DNA of 37,284 nt from positions 1-37,284 of the forward strand of contig CAJOLJ010000019.1 of NCBI GenBank assembly GCA_905235445.1, given 5' to 3'. Made by a program: the position numbers and the translations under genes. Under the pieces are notes generated by a model, which was not told where the DNA came from, did no database searches, and saw only the letters and a list, made by a program, of their open reading frames with translations. Each line of letters opens with the position of its first letter. Positions within the stretch are counted from its first letter, which is position 1. Origin of the DNA: an uncultured Bacteroidales bacterium (GTDB taxonomy: Bacteria; Bacteroidota; Bacteroidia; Bacteroidales; UBA932). Of this stretch, positions 29,493-37,284 are shown piece by piece.

Positions 29493-32400
29493 CTACTGAC
29501 GGGGAGTTACCACCAGGCGGCTACAGCCTCCGTTCCCTTCCTTGAGGACTTCCACCTTGACTGCGACCCTTTCCCTCATTTCCGGGGTGTGGGAAATCAC
29601 GCAGACTTTCTTGTTGTCGCTTTCCTGGAGGGTGGACAGGGCGTCGATTACGGTGTTGAGGTACTCTTTGCTAAGCGTGCCGAAGCCCTCGTCTATGAAG
29701 AGCATCGGGAAGCCCTGTCCCCTGGAGCTCAGGGTGCTGAGCCCAAGTGCCAGGGACAGGGAAACTATGAATGTCTCCCCTCCAGAGAGGCCGGATACGC
29801 TTCTTTCCGCATCGCCGAAATCGGTATCTATCACCTTTAGGGATAACGTACTGGGGACCTGCACCAGACGGTAGCGGGACCTCATGCGTCCAAGGTGCAT
29901 GTTGGCAAGCTGGACAAGTTGCGAGAGGGTGAAACTCTGCACCGAGCGCCTCAGACTGTCAGCCTGGGCATTGCCTAGGATTGCCCGGAGGTCCTGCCAC
30001 TTGGCGGAGACGGCCTTGAGCCTGTCTAGCTCATCTTTTCTTGCCGCAAGGGCTCCTCTCGCTTCGTCGTGACGGATAAGGGCGATGTCGAGCTCTGTCC
30101 TGTGGCTGGAGAGGGCATTTATCCTCTCTTCGCAGTCCTCTATCAGCTTTTGGATTTCCTCATCGGAGAGGTCCGTGGCATCGGGGGATTGCAGATGCGC
30201 TTCAAGCCTTTGCCTTACCTGCCCCTCTCGTGATTTGGCAGCGGCCATCTCCTGGTCCAGGGCCTGCAGTTCACCCCTCAGTTCCGTCCACTTGTCGGGG
30301 TCGGACAGATAGGTGGGAAGAGTGTCCGGAGAAATGTCGGGAACACTCTTTACCATGAAATCCCTTATCTGGCCTTCCAGGTCGGTGACGCTTTCTTTTG
30401 CCTTCTGGATTTGGGAAAGGAGGCTCTCAAGTTCTTTTCGTGAAAGGGTGAGGTCGGTGGCGGCTGCATCTTTCTTGCCACGGGCTATGTCCAGGGCCTC
30501 CGCTGCTGCCTTTATGGCCTCGTCCATTTCCTTCTCGACCTCGTCGGGGTCCTTTCCTCCGAAGTATCCCTCGGACTCCTTTTCGAGGGCTTGCAGGGCA
30601 GCTGAGAGGGCGTCGTATTCAGCCTGGGCGATACCGAGGTTCTCCGCCGATGTCTTCTCTGCTTCTTCCAGGGCCTTCTGCGCTCCTCTCAAGGTTGAAA
30701 GTTCCAGGATGGCCTTGTCCTTTCTTTCGACGAGGGCAAAGTAGTCTTCTTTCGCAGTGAGAACTTTCCGGATGAAAGCATCCGGTGAGAAGAGGAATGT
30801 CCCTTCCCAGTCGAATGCGCCGCCCGGGGAAGGGGCAGCTTCCGGGGGGAAAAGCACACCCAGGCAGCAGGGAGATAGTTCCTCCACGGCGGCCCTCTTG
30901 CTTTGGGTCAGGGCCTGCTGCTTTTCCAGGCTTTCCGTCTGGGTGGTTATCTTTTGCTTCTGGATGGCAAGGGACCCCTCGGCCTTGGTCCTGGCATCCT
31001 TGGCTTTATCGTAGTCTTGGGAGGCCTTCTCCCGTTCCTTGGAGAGGGCGGAGCGGCGGGAGTGAAGTTTCTGGAGGTCGGAGATTTGAGCCTGGACTTG
31101 GGCTATGGCAGCACTCATCTCCCCTTCCCTCTTTTCCATGTCGGACTGAAGTGAAGCGAGGCTTTCCTTGCTGCCGAGGAGGGTTTCGGGAACGCTGAGC
31201 CCTTCCCTCGAAAGGGAGCCTAAGATGGCCGAGCGAAGTTCCTCCACTTTTTCCCCTAGGTGGGAAATGTCGCTTTTAGCTAATGAAATGGATGAAGTAA
31301 GGTCCTTTTCACTGGTTTCAAGGTCCCTTATGCTCCTGTCCAGGTCCAGGAGAGTGGCCCTATCCTTTTTGATCTCATTCTCCAGGGCCTCAATCATCAG
31401 TTCACCTTCGCTTTTGCCTTCACCGGTCAAGTGGGTGTAGGGATGATGGAGGGCTCCGCAAAGGGGGCAGGGGCTGCCTTCGGACAGGTCTTTCCTAGCC
31501 TTCGTGAGGTCCTTGGACTTGAACAGGGACAAGGATGCAGTCTTTCCGGGAAGGTCCTTGTTGATGGAAGAGGATTCAGCCCTCTGGGCGGAAAGCGATG
31601 CGGATACTTCCTTCTCCCGGTCTTCGAGGACGGCAAGTCTCCCGCGGTCCGTGCGAAGGTCATCCATCGCTTTGGATAGCTTCGGGACTGCTTCGAGCAC
31701 AGGGGTGATGTTGGACCTGCTCAAGGTGAGAGTGTCCTTCCTGGCGACAAGGTCGGCGGACTCCCCCACTGAGCGTATCCGTTCCTCTACGCAGCAGAGT
31801 TCCGCATTCAGTTCCTCAAGGTTCCGCAAGGAAGTCTTTTCCTTGCCCTCAGCGTTGGAGTGGTCCGATTCGATTTTGGAGAGTTCTTCTTGCAGGGCCT
31901 GGAGGGTGTCGTTCAGGACTTTAGCGGTGTCTACGGATGAGAGGAGTTCCGAAAGCCTGTCCTTCAAGAGGTCAGCCCTCTCAAGGATTTCCTTGACCGT
32001 AGCGAAGGACTCCTCTTTCACTGACGAATCCGTAATGATGCCCGCCTGGACCTCCTGGGCGCAGCGGTTGCGCTCAATTTCTCCCTTTGCTTTTTCGGCC
32101 TGTGTCCTCGCGGAGGACAGTTTAGTGGAGGCAGCGGCGAGGTTGTCCCGCTTTCCCCTTATCCGGGTCAAGGTCTCACGTGCTTTCAAAAGAAGCGGGA
32201 TGGCGGCTTTCCTGGCTTCTTCCTTGGCCGTTTTCTGCTGCTCCGCCTGTCCGACAAGCGAGGAGGCGCAGATAAAGTCTTTCTCGCAGCGGGCTATTTT
32301 ATCCTGTGCTGCGGGAACCATGGTCCCTTCCTGCCCGGAGAGGGAGCTTCTTGTGGACTGGAGAAGGGTCCAGGTGGGAAGGATGGGCTGGAGACGGTCG

Positions 32401-33392
32401 TGTATGGAAAGGGACTGCCTCTTCGGTTCGGCCTCTGTGATCTTGCCCTGTAGGGAGGATACTTCCCGCCCGTGGGAGGAGCGTTCATTTTCAAGGGCCT
32501 GCTTACCCTCTTTCCACTTTTTCATATCGACCGTGCGCTCTTTCTCCTTGCCGGTCCGCTCTATTTCGGCAGTGAGGGCGGCCTTCTCCCCTTTCAGTTC
32601 CTCCAGTTTGTCTTCGGGAAGGAGGTTCTTCTCTATTTCGCCGAGAGTGCGCTTGAAGTCTTCGAGTTCCCTGGAGGCTTCGCTGGAATGAATGACTATC
32701 CTCTGGGCGACTCTCGTATAGATCTGGGTGCCGGTTATCTTTTCGAGGGTAAGGGCCTTGTCTTTGTCGGAGGATTTCAGGAAGGATGCGAAATCATTCT
32801 GCGCCAGCATGATGGAGCGGGTGAACTCCTCATACTCGAGGCCCACCACGTCCACGATTTTCTGCATCTGAGTCTTCTTTTTATTGCCGATGAGCTTATG
32901 GGCGTTCTTAATTGTCGCTACGGGATGTACGCTGTCGAAGGAACCGTCCTCTTTCTGGACATAGAGGGTGTTATAGCAATCACCGTAGTTGGTCTGGGCG
33001 AATGATGTGCTCCATGTGGCCTGGTAGATGCGGGAGTCCTTGCCCTGGAATATGACTTTTGCCTCACAGGTGCGGGCACCCCAGTGGAGCATGTTGCGGG
33101 GATCGGAAGGTTCCAGGTTGCGGTTCTTGTTGCGAAGGTTCTTGGCAGCCTTGTCGTCGCCTTTCCCCTCGCTGTCCATGGAGAAGAAGTTGTAGCTTCC
33201 CCCGTCCTTGAACCTCGGGGCGGTCCCGTAGAGGGCCAGGCATATGGTATCGAGGATGGTGGACTTGCCGGAACCGGTGTCCCCCACTATGGAATAGAGA
33301 CCTGCGCTAAGGAGCGGCTCTATCGTGAAATCAAGTGTGAACTCACCCTTGTAGGAAGCGAGGTTAATTATCGTAACTTTCAGTATCTGCAT
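29493..33392 (-). CDS. sbcC: SbcC, ATPase subunit of the SbcCD nuclease
   Basis: Rad50-like ATPase that partners SbcD to cut DNA hairpins and process double-strand ends. The 1299-residue product has the N-terminal ATPase half with Walker A GDTGSGKST (37-45), very long coiled coils full of Glu/Lys/Leu, a central zinc hook SPCPLCGALHHP with a CxxC pair near residue 641-644, and the C-terminal half with signature SGLSGGETFIVSLSLALGLS and Walker B MLFIDEGFGTL. The length is somewhat above E. coli SbcC (1048) because of longer coiled coils. It starts 22 bases after sbcD, in the usual sbcD-sbcC order. Confidence 0.95.
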   Translation of the reverse strand: MQILKVTIINLASYKGEFTLDFTIEPLLSAGLYSIVGDTGSGKSTILDTICLALYGTAPRFKDGGSYNFFSMDSEGKGDDKAAKNLRNKNRNLEPSDPRNMLHWGARTCEAKVIFQGKDSRIYQATWSTSFAQTNYGDCYNTLYVQKEDGSFDSVHPVATIKNAHKLIGNKKKTQMQKIVDVVGLEYEEFTRSIMLAQNDFASFLKSSDKDKALTLEKITGTQIYTRVAQRIVIHSSEASRELEDFKRTLGEIEKNLLPEDKLEELKGEKAALTAEIERTGKEKERTVDMKKWKEGKQALENERSSHGREVSSLQGKITEAEPKRQSLSIHDRLQPILPTWTLLQSTRSSLSGQEGTMVPAAQDKIARCEKDFICASSLVGQAEQQKTAKEEARKAAIPLLLKARETLTRIRGKRDNLAAASTKLSSARTQAEKAKGEIERNRCAQEVQAGIITDSSVKEESFATVKEILERADLLKDRLSELLSSVDTAKVLNDTLQALQEELSKIESDHSNAEGKEKTSLRNLEELNAELCCVEERIRSVGESADLVARKDTLTLSRSNITPVLEAVPKLSKAMDDLRTDRGRLAVLEDREKEVSASLSAQRAESSSINKDLPGKTASLSLFKSKDLTKARKDLSEGSPCPLCGALHHPYTHLTGEGKSEGELMIEALENEIKKDRATLLDLDRSIRDLETSEKDLTSSISLAKSDISHLGEKVEELRSAILGSLSREGLSVPETLLGSKESLASLQSDMEKREGEMSAAIAQVQAQISDLQKLHSRRSALSKEREKASQDYDKAKDARTKAEGSLAIQKQKITTQTESLEKQQALTQSKRAAVEELSPCCLGVLFPPEAAPSPGGAFDWEGTFLFSPDAFIRKVLTAKEDYFALVERKDKAILELSTLRGAQKALEEAEKTSAENLGIAQAEYDALSAALQALEKESEGYFGGKDPDEVEKEMDEAIKAAAEALDIARGKKDAAATDLTLSRKELESLLSQIQKAKESVTDLEGQIRDFMVKSVPDISPDTLPTYLSDPDKWTELRGELQALDQEMAAAKSREGQVRQRLEAHLQSPDATDLSDEEIQKLIEDCEERINALSSHRTELDIALIRHDEARGALAARKDELDRLKAVSAKWQDLRAILGNAQADSLRRSVQSFTLSQLVQLANMHLGRMRSRYRLVQVPSTLSLKVIDTDFGDAERSVSGLSGGETFIVSLSLALGLSTLSSRGQGFPMLFIDEGFGTLSKEYLNTVIDALSTLQESDNKKVCVISHTPEMRERVAVKVEVLKEGNGGCSRLVVTPRQ

Positions 33393-33414
33393 GGCGGTAG
33401 GGGCTCTATCGGGT

Positions 33415-34767
33415 TCATTCCTCAGTAATGCTTTCGGCCGATGAAGGACTGGCTTCCACTATGGCGTCGGAAGCGAAAAGGGTGGTTGAAGGTCCGGGGC
33501 TGGACTCTTCGGCATCATAGTCTTCCGGGATGGGCTCGTCAACCATTGCCACGGCCTCGTCTATGACTTGGCGGGCGAGTTTCTCGACATCCGGGGACAT
33601 GTCCCTGGAATGGGTCGCAGCGTAAATCTGGCGGATCATGTCGATGGGCTCAATCCTCTCAGGGTCGATGGTCCTGTAGATTCCTGCATTGTCCCCGGTG
33701 TAGCCGGGATGATGGATTTTCACCTTGCAAAGAAGGCACTTGCGTCCTTCGAGAGCGGCGGAGATGTTCTTCTTGAGCTCCGGGTCGCTTTCGGTGAGAA
33801 GGACGTTCACCTGGAGATAGGATTCACGCTCCCTCTCACTGAGCGGGGAGGACCTCAGCGGAATCTTCTTAAGCAGTTTCCTTACTTCCTTCCAAGGGGC
33901 GGGAGCGTCAGGTATGCAGACAAGGGGCCTCAGAAGAGGCACGCTGAACTCCCTCACTTCCAGAAGTTCCCCGTACTGGAAAGTGGCTACGAGGCCCCCG
34001 TGGTCCGCTCCCCTCTCGGAGAAGGACATCGGCAGGGCGCTTCCGACGTATCGGATGTTCTCTCCCCCGGTGACGGCCTGGCGGCGATGTATGTGTCCCA
34101 AGGCGGTCAAAAGGACATCGTCCCCCATTGTGAAATCCTCCACCACGTCCTGGTCCCCTATGTAGGACCTCTCGGACCCGTCCTCGGATATCTTCGCCCC
34201 CTTGGCGTACATGTGCCCTGCGATGAAGAACTTGGCCCCGGGGTACTTCTCCCTCCCTGCGTCCAGCACCCTGCGGAAACACTCTTTCACGCCTTCCCCG
34301 TACGGTACTGAGGACGGGATGTCCAGGGGACGCAGGAACGGGAGGGCTGCGCAAAGGATCATGTCCCGCCGGTCACGGTCGCTCTGCTCCAAGGGCATTA
34401 TCGGAACCACGTGCGAAAGGGGATCCGCACTGTTGAAAAGGCCGTGGACGGAGATGCCGATTTCCCTGAGGATCACCCCTCCGGCCTCGATGCGGCGGGG
34501 GTTGTCATGGTTCCCGGCGAGCAGCACTATCTGAAGGCCGGGCCTCACTCTCGAGAAACGCACCAGGGTGCGGTAGAAAAGTTCCTGGGAGGAAGCGGAT
34601 GGGTTGGAGTTGTCGAAGATGTCCCCGCACAGGACGAGGGCGTCCGGCTCCTCGCTCCTGATTACGGAACACAGGGCGTCGAAGTAGTATCGGTGGTCCT
34701 CCTCCCTGTCATAGTTGTGGAAGGAGTTCCCAAGGTGCCAGTCTGAAGTGAAAAGTACTTTGATCAT
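33415..34767 (-). CDS. sbcD: SbcD, nuclease subunit of the SbcCD complex
   Basis: Mre11-like nuclease with the five phosphoesterase motifs: SDWHLGNSF (Asp9, His11), GDIFDNSN (Asp49), GNHDNP (Asn86, His87), AGHMYAKGA and GHIHRRQ. The product is 450 residues, longer than E. coli SbcD (400). The extra part is a C-terminal tail of about 50 residues rich in Glu, Ser and Pro (DEAVAMVDEPIPEDYDAEESSPG) that looks disordered. The frame is open 29 codons upstream, but the ATG at 34767 begins directly with MIKVLFTSDWH, the canonical start. It is the first gene of the sbcDC operon, with a -7 box about 77 bases upstream. Confidence 0.95.
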   Translation of the reverse strand: MIKVLFTSDWHLGNSFHNYDREEDHRYYFDALCSVIRSEEPDALVLCGDIFDNSNPSASSQELFYRTLVRFSRVRPGLQIVLLAGNHDNPRRIEAGGVILREIGISVHGLFNSADPLSHVVPIMPLEQSDRDRRDMILCAALPFLRPLDIPSSVPYGEGVKECFRRVLDAGREKYPGAKFFIAGHMYAKGAKISEDGSERSYIGDQDVVEDFTMGDDVLLTALGHIHRRQAVTGGENIRYVGSALPMSFSERGADHGGLVATFQYGELLEVREFSVPLLRPLVCIPDAPAPWKEVRKLLKKIPLRSSPLSERERESYLQVNVLLTESDPELKKNISAALEGRKCLLCKVKIHHPGYTGDNAGIYRTIDPERIEPIDMIRQIYAATHSRDMSPDVEKLARQVIDEAVAMVDEPIPEDYDAEESSPGPSTTLFASDAIVEASPSSAESITEE

Positions 34768-34843
34768 AAGTCTATGGTGTGCGGTTGTGCCCTTCCTTTC
34801 CCCCTTCCCCGATAGTGCGGAAGGGGGCCTGGTTTGAACTTTA

Positions 34844-34871
34844 CAAATATACAAATTCCTTTGGGGTACAA
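34844..34871 (-). promoter_or_regulatory. Promoter of sbcDC (TTG-N17-TATATTTG)
   Basis: An exact TAnnTTTG box (34851-34844 on the minus strand) with TTG (34871-34869) 17 bases upstream. The sbcD ATG lies 76 bases downstream. Confidence 0.6.
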
Positions 34872-35035
34872 CACAGAAAAAGGGAACGAAACCTTATCAC
34901 AAGGGCCCGTTCCCGCACCAAAATCGCAGTAGTCCTTCCAGGAAGTATCTACCGGCTAAAGAGATACCGTGGAATAGAGTGGGCTACCACATCCAACCAA
35001 TTAAAGTTTTGCAAGTTAAGTTCAGGTTTTCCATG

Positions 35036-35054
35036 AAAACGCAGCATCGCTGCG
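35036..35054 (-). terminator. Terminator of the GH31-DUF4380 operon
   Basis: On the minus strand CGCAGC (35054-35049) pairs with GCTGCG (35045-35040) around a 3-base loop, followed by TTTT (35039-35036). It lies about 60 bases past the stop at 35116. The palindrome CTGGAATTCCAG at 35062-35073 lies just before it. Confidence 0.55.
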
Positions 35055-35115
35055 AGAGGTGCTGGAATTCCAGGCAATTTCAATCATTTACAGCTATCAA
35101 AATACAATAACACTT

Positions 35116-36048
35116 CTATTTTTCGATTACGCCCCTGACAAGGGATACCAGCTCCTGCGATGGGACGGGCTCTCCCCCGTAGGGAAGCAGATACCACTCG
35201 ACTTCCCAGCTGAGGCTCTCCCCGAGTGCGAGGGTGGTGTAGCGGCCCTGGCCTTCTAGCTCAATGTATGTCTTCCCGGCGTTCACGTATACCTGGATCT
35301 CGGCCTCGAGCGGTGCGGGGTCCCCCTCTGAGAGGTCCTCGAACTTCTTCACCAGAAGAAGTCCCTCCCCGTTGGCGAAAGCCAGCCATCCATGTCCGTC
35401 CGCATTGATCTTGCGGTTCTTCGGCTGCTCGTCGAAGGTGTACCAGCAGGCTCCGTACTCCGACTTGAAATCCATCAGCCCCTCCGGGGTGATTGTCCGG
35501 GGCGGGGCGTCGAAGAAGATGACCCCTCCTGCCGCCACCCTGGAAATCTCCCAGGGGGCTATGCTGCACTCCCCCTCCCCTTCATTGACGACGGTGTACT
35601 TCACCTTGAGGGCACCCTTGTCCCCGAGAGGTATGAACTCCTTCGATATCCTGTAGGGGAACTTCTCCGAGAGGCTGCTAGTCATCACCAGGTTACCCTC
35701 GCCGTTCCTGCTGACGACGTAGGGCAGGCGGTCATGCTCCGGGACCGGGGGCCAGTTCCAGTTGGCCTGTGGACTTAGCCAGAAGGTGCTTCCGAAGGAG
35801 TTGGGAAAGCGAAGCTGGGAAAGGATTTCCCTCTCGCCGAGCCGAAATGACCTTATCCTGGCACCCAGTCCGGCGTCCACCGTCATGGACACATCCCCGC
35901 AAGTGACCGTGTAAAGGTTCGCGGGGTCAGGCTCCTGGGAGGGCCACCCCCGTCCCTGGGGAGGTTGGGCCATGGCGTCAGCACAAAGAAGCGCCGCCTG
36001 CAGGGAGGCCAGGATGAATAAGGAATGGAACAGTGTCTTGACTTTCAT
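35116..36048 (-). CDS. Exported DUF4380 (galactose-mutarotase-like) protein
   Basis: A 310-residue exported protein. The signal peptide (1-27, ending ADAMAQ) is followed by a beta-sandwich domain of the DUF4380 type, related in fold to aldose 1-epimerases: VTCGDVSMTVDAGLGARIRSFRLGEREIL, FGSTFWLSPQANWNWPP, VVNEGEGECSIAPWEISRV and the late VEWYLLPYG. The opening resembles the family's typical start and SPQ..W motif. It could bind or modify sugars. It sits 60 bases downstream of a GH31 glycosidase gene on the same strand, so they are probably co-transcribed and act on the same glycan, but no catalytic function is established for DUF4380. Confidence 0.82.
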   Translation of the reverse strand: MKVKTLFHSLFILASLQAALLCADAMAQPPQGRGWPSQEPDPANLYTVTCGDVSMTVDAGLGARIRSFRLGEREILSQLRFPNSFGSTFWLSPQANWNWPPVPEHDRLPYVVSRNGEGNLVMTSSLSEKFPYRISKEFIPLGDKGALKVKYTVVNEGEGECSIAPWEISRVAAGGVIFFDAPPRTITPEGLMDFKSEYGACWYTFDEQPKNRKINADGHGWLAFANGEGLLLVKKFEDLSEGDPAPLEAEIQVYVNAGKTYIELEGQGRYTTLALGESLSWEVEWYLLPYGGEPVPSQELVSLVRGVIEK

Positions 36049-36108
36049 TTTTCTTTCAGTTTTGGGATTTCGTGCAGCGTGGGCTGTCGAATATTCTTGG
36101 CTTAGCCT

Positions 36109-37284
36109 CTACTGGAGTCTCTCGAATACAGGTATCCCTTCCATGTCCACGGGAACCTCCTCGTAGGACCCGCCTACGTAAGTGTCCTCGGGGATCTCCC
36201 CCCGACCGAAGGTCACCCTCTTCCAGCCTCCCGGGTTATCGGGAAGGTAGACTGTCATTTCGGTGATACCGGCCTCGGTGACAGGGCAGACCAGGTACTT
36301 AGGCCCGAACATGAACTCATACTTCCGGGAGAGAGCCTCCCCGTCTTCCGGGAAATCGAATATGAGGGGACGCATGATGGTGTAGTCTTCATCCGATACC
36401 CGTGCGGCGCACTCCTCGATGTAGGGCAGGAGCTCATGGCGAAGGGCTATGCTGCCAAGGAAGAGTTCCTCGGTCCTGGCGGGATAGTTCCAGGGCTCTG
36501 TCCTGGACATGTAGCCGTGCACCCTCATGAGCGGGAGGAACACCGAAGCCTGGATCCAGCGAATCATCCTTTCCTGGTACTCCTCATCCTCGTACTGGTT
36601 GCCCGGACGGAAGAACCCTCCCGCATCGTAGGTCCACCAGCCCTGGCCGCAGGCCATCATGCCGAGTCCCCCGGTTATCTGGCGCCGAAGGGTCTCGAAG
36701 CTGTTGCCAACGTCACCGGACCAGGTGGCGACGCCGTATTTCTGGCTGCCTATGTAGGCGCTGCGGGTAAGGATCAGCGGACTTAGGCCCATGCCACGCA
36801 GTCCGTTCGACATCCTGGAATTCACGGCGAGAGGATAGATGTTCCTGTAGAACTCGCCCGGGACGGTGCCGTCCTGGACCATCCTGCCCCTGAGGTCATC
36901 GTTCTCGGGCTCGGTGGCATCGAACCACCAGGCATCTATGCCGAGGGGAAGGACAAGACTGTCACGGAAGTTCTCCCAGTAGTAGTCGGCGCTCTTCTGT
37001 GAGAAGAAATCCATCCAGTCAGTCCCTTCGATGTAGCAGCCCCTCTGGGCGAGGCGCCCTCCCAGGTCGGAGTTCCTGTCCACCTTGGACCACACGGAAA
37101 GCATCAGTCTGAAGTCCATCCCGTGAAGGGAATCGAGCATGGCCCCCGGGGCGGGATATTTCTCTGAATCGAAGCACATGGCGTTCCAGCCGTTCTTCCC
37201 CCACCACTGCCAGTCCTGGACTATCACGTCCACCGGAATGCCCCGGCGGCGGAACTCCGTGGCATTGGAAAGGAGTTCCTCCTG
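36109..37284 (-). CDS. Glycoside hydrolase family 31 enzyme (5' end outside window)
   Basis: The C-terminal part of a GH31 alpha-glycosidase (alpha-glucosidase, alpha-xylosidase or related). Translation is open to the window edge; the first residues seen (RRRGIPVDVIVQDWQWWG) are the start of the GH31 barrel, so the N-terminal domain lies outside. The nucleophile Asp is in WWFDATEPE (codon at 36919-36921), and the acid/base Asp is in TWSGDVGNSF (codon at 36712-36714), both conserved. RVHGYMSRTEPWNY and the ELLPYIEECAARV helix follow the usual GH31 order, then beta-rich C-terminal domains with PVTEAGITEMTVYLPDNPGGW. It is the first visible gene of an operon with the DUF4380 protein. The exact substrate cannot be told; oligoxyloglucan or starch-derived sugars are options. 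Confidence 0.93.
   Translation of the reverse strand, partial: QEELLSNATEFRRRGIPVDVIVQDWQWWGKNGWNAMCFDSEKYPAPGAMLDSLHGMDFRLMLSVWSKVDRNSDLGGRLAQRGCYIEGTDWMDFFSQKSADYYWENFRDSLVLPLGIDAWWFDATEPENDDLRGRMVQDGTVPGEFYRNIYPLAVNSRMSNGLRGMGLSPLILTRSAYIGSQKYGVATWSGDVGNSFETLRRQITGGLGMMACGQGWWTYDAGGFFRPGNQYEDEEYQERMIRWIQASVFLPLMRVHGYMSRTEPWNYPARTEELFLGSIALRHELLPYIEECAARVSDEDYTIMRPLIFDFPEDGEALSRKYEFMFGPKYLVCPVTEAGITEMTVYLPDNPGGWKRVTFGRGEIPEDTYVGGSYEEVPVDMEGIPVFERLQ

Larger units (their letters stand above)
34768..35115. other. Intergenic region between sbcD and the DUF4380 gene
   Basis: This 348-base stretch holds the sbcD promoter (34844-34871), the terminator hairpin of the upstream operon (35036-35054) and a perfect 12-base palindrome CTGGAATTCCAG (35062-35073). 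I see no coding sequence or RNA gene in the rest. Confidence 0.6.

Noticed and set aside
31504..32691. 395-codon open frame antisense to sbcC
   Set aside because: Ser/Arg/Phe-rich mirror of the Glu/Lys/Leu coiled coil; no promoter or domain.
1..37284. CRISPR arrays, insertion sequences, prophage, rRNA
   Set aside because: Looked for spaced direct repeats, transposase motifs, phage structural genes and rRNA-like sequence; none seen.

Overview
The window looks like chromosomal DNA of a Bacteroidales bacterium, probably an uncultured gut or rumen lineage with fairly GC-rich coding sequence. This is inferred from: an 841-residue CarboxypepD-plug-barrel TonB-dependent receptor; secreted and lipoprotein glycan enzymes (CE8 pectinesterase, GH31, a DUF4380 protein); LytS/LytTR regulators; A-rich leaders without clear Shine-Dalgarno sites; and at least ten upstream matches to the Bacteroidetes -7 box TAnnTTTG. 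I see no phage, insertion sequence, CRISPR array or rRNA.

Layout. 1-15.6 kb is all on the minus strand: an ICMT-like methyltransferase; an S41 peptidase lipoprotein; PhzF with a small membrane protein; an overlapping DUF2975/XRE/carboxypeptidase-like-domain operon; an exported TonB-C-domain protein with an OB-like region; a YqiA-like esterase fused to a DUF1653-like domain; an esterase lipoprotein; a five-gene cluster hypB, large Fe-S flavoprotein, hypA, small membrane protein, DUF5692 membrane protein (13.4 to 8.0 kb); a YgjP-type metallopeptidase; and a CNNM/CBS membrane protein. 15.9-21.7 kb is plus strand: the outer-membrane receptor, a LytS-type histidine kinase, its LytTR regulator, and a DUF362 lipoprotein. 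21.7-24.7 kb is minus: serB and a pectinesterase lipoprotein. 25.0-27.9 kb is plus: a small conserved protein, a protein joining a calcineurin-like phosphatase to an Rnl2-type RNA ligase, and a small lipoprotein. 28.1-37.3 kb is minus: tRNA-Ala(CGC), an FprA flavodiiron protein, sbcC, sbcD, a DUF4380 protein, and a GH31 glycosidase running off the window.

How they fit. The most unusual loci are (a) the hypB-flavoprotein-hypA-DUF5692 operon, which has nickel-insertion factors but no hydrogenase subunit or HypC-F in view, and (b) the phosphatase-RNA ligase protein, which could carry out both a 3'-end healing and a sealing step of RNA repair. FprA implies an anaerobe that detoxifies O2 or NO. 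SbcCD handles DNA hairpins and ends. The pectinesterase and the GH31/DUF4380 pair point to plant-polysaccharide use. The receptor followed by kinase and regulator may be a sense-and-import unit. Intrinsic-terminator-like hairpins separate most transcription units.
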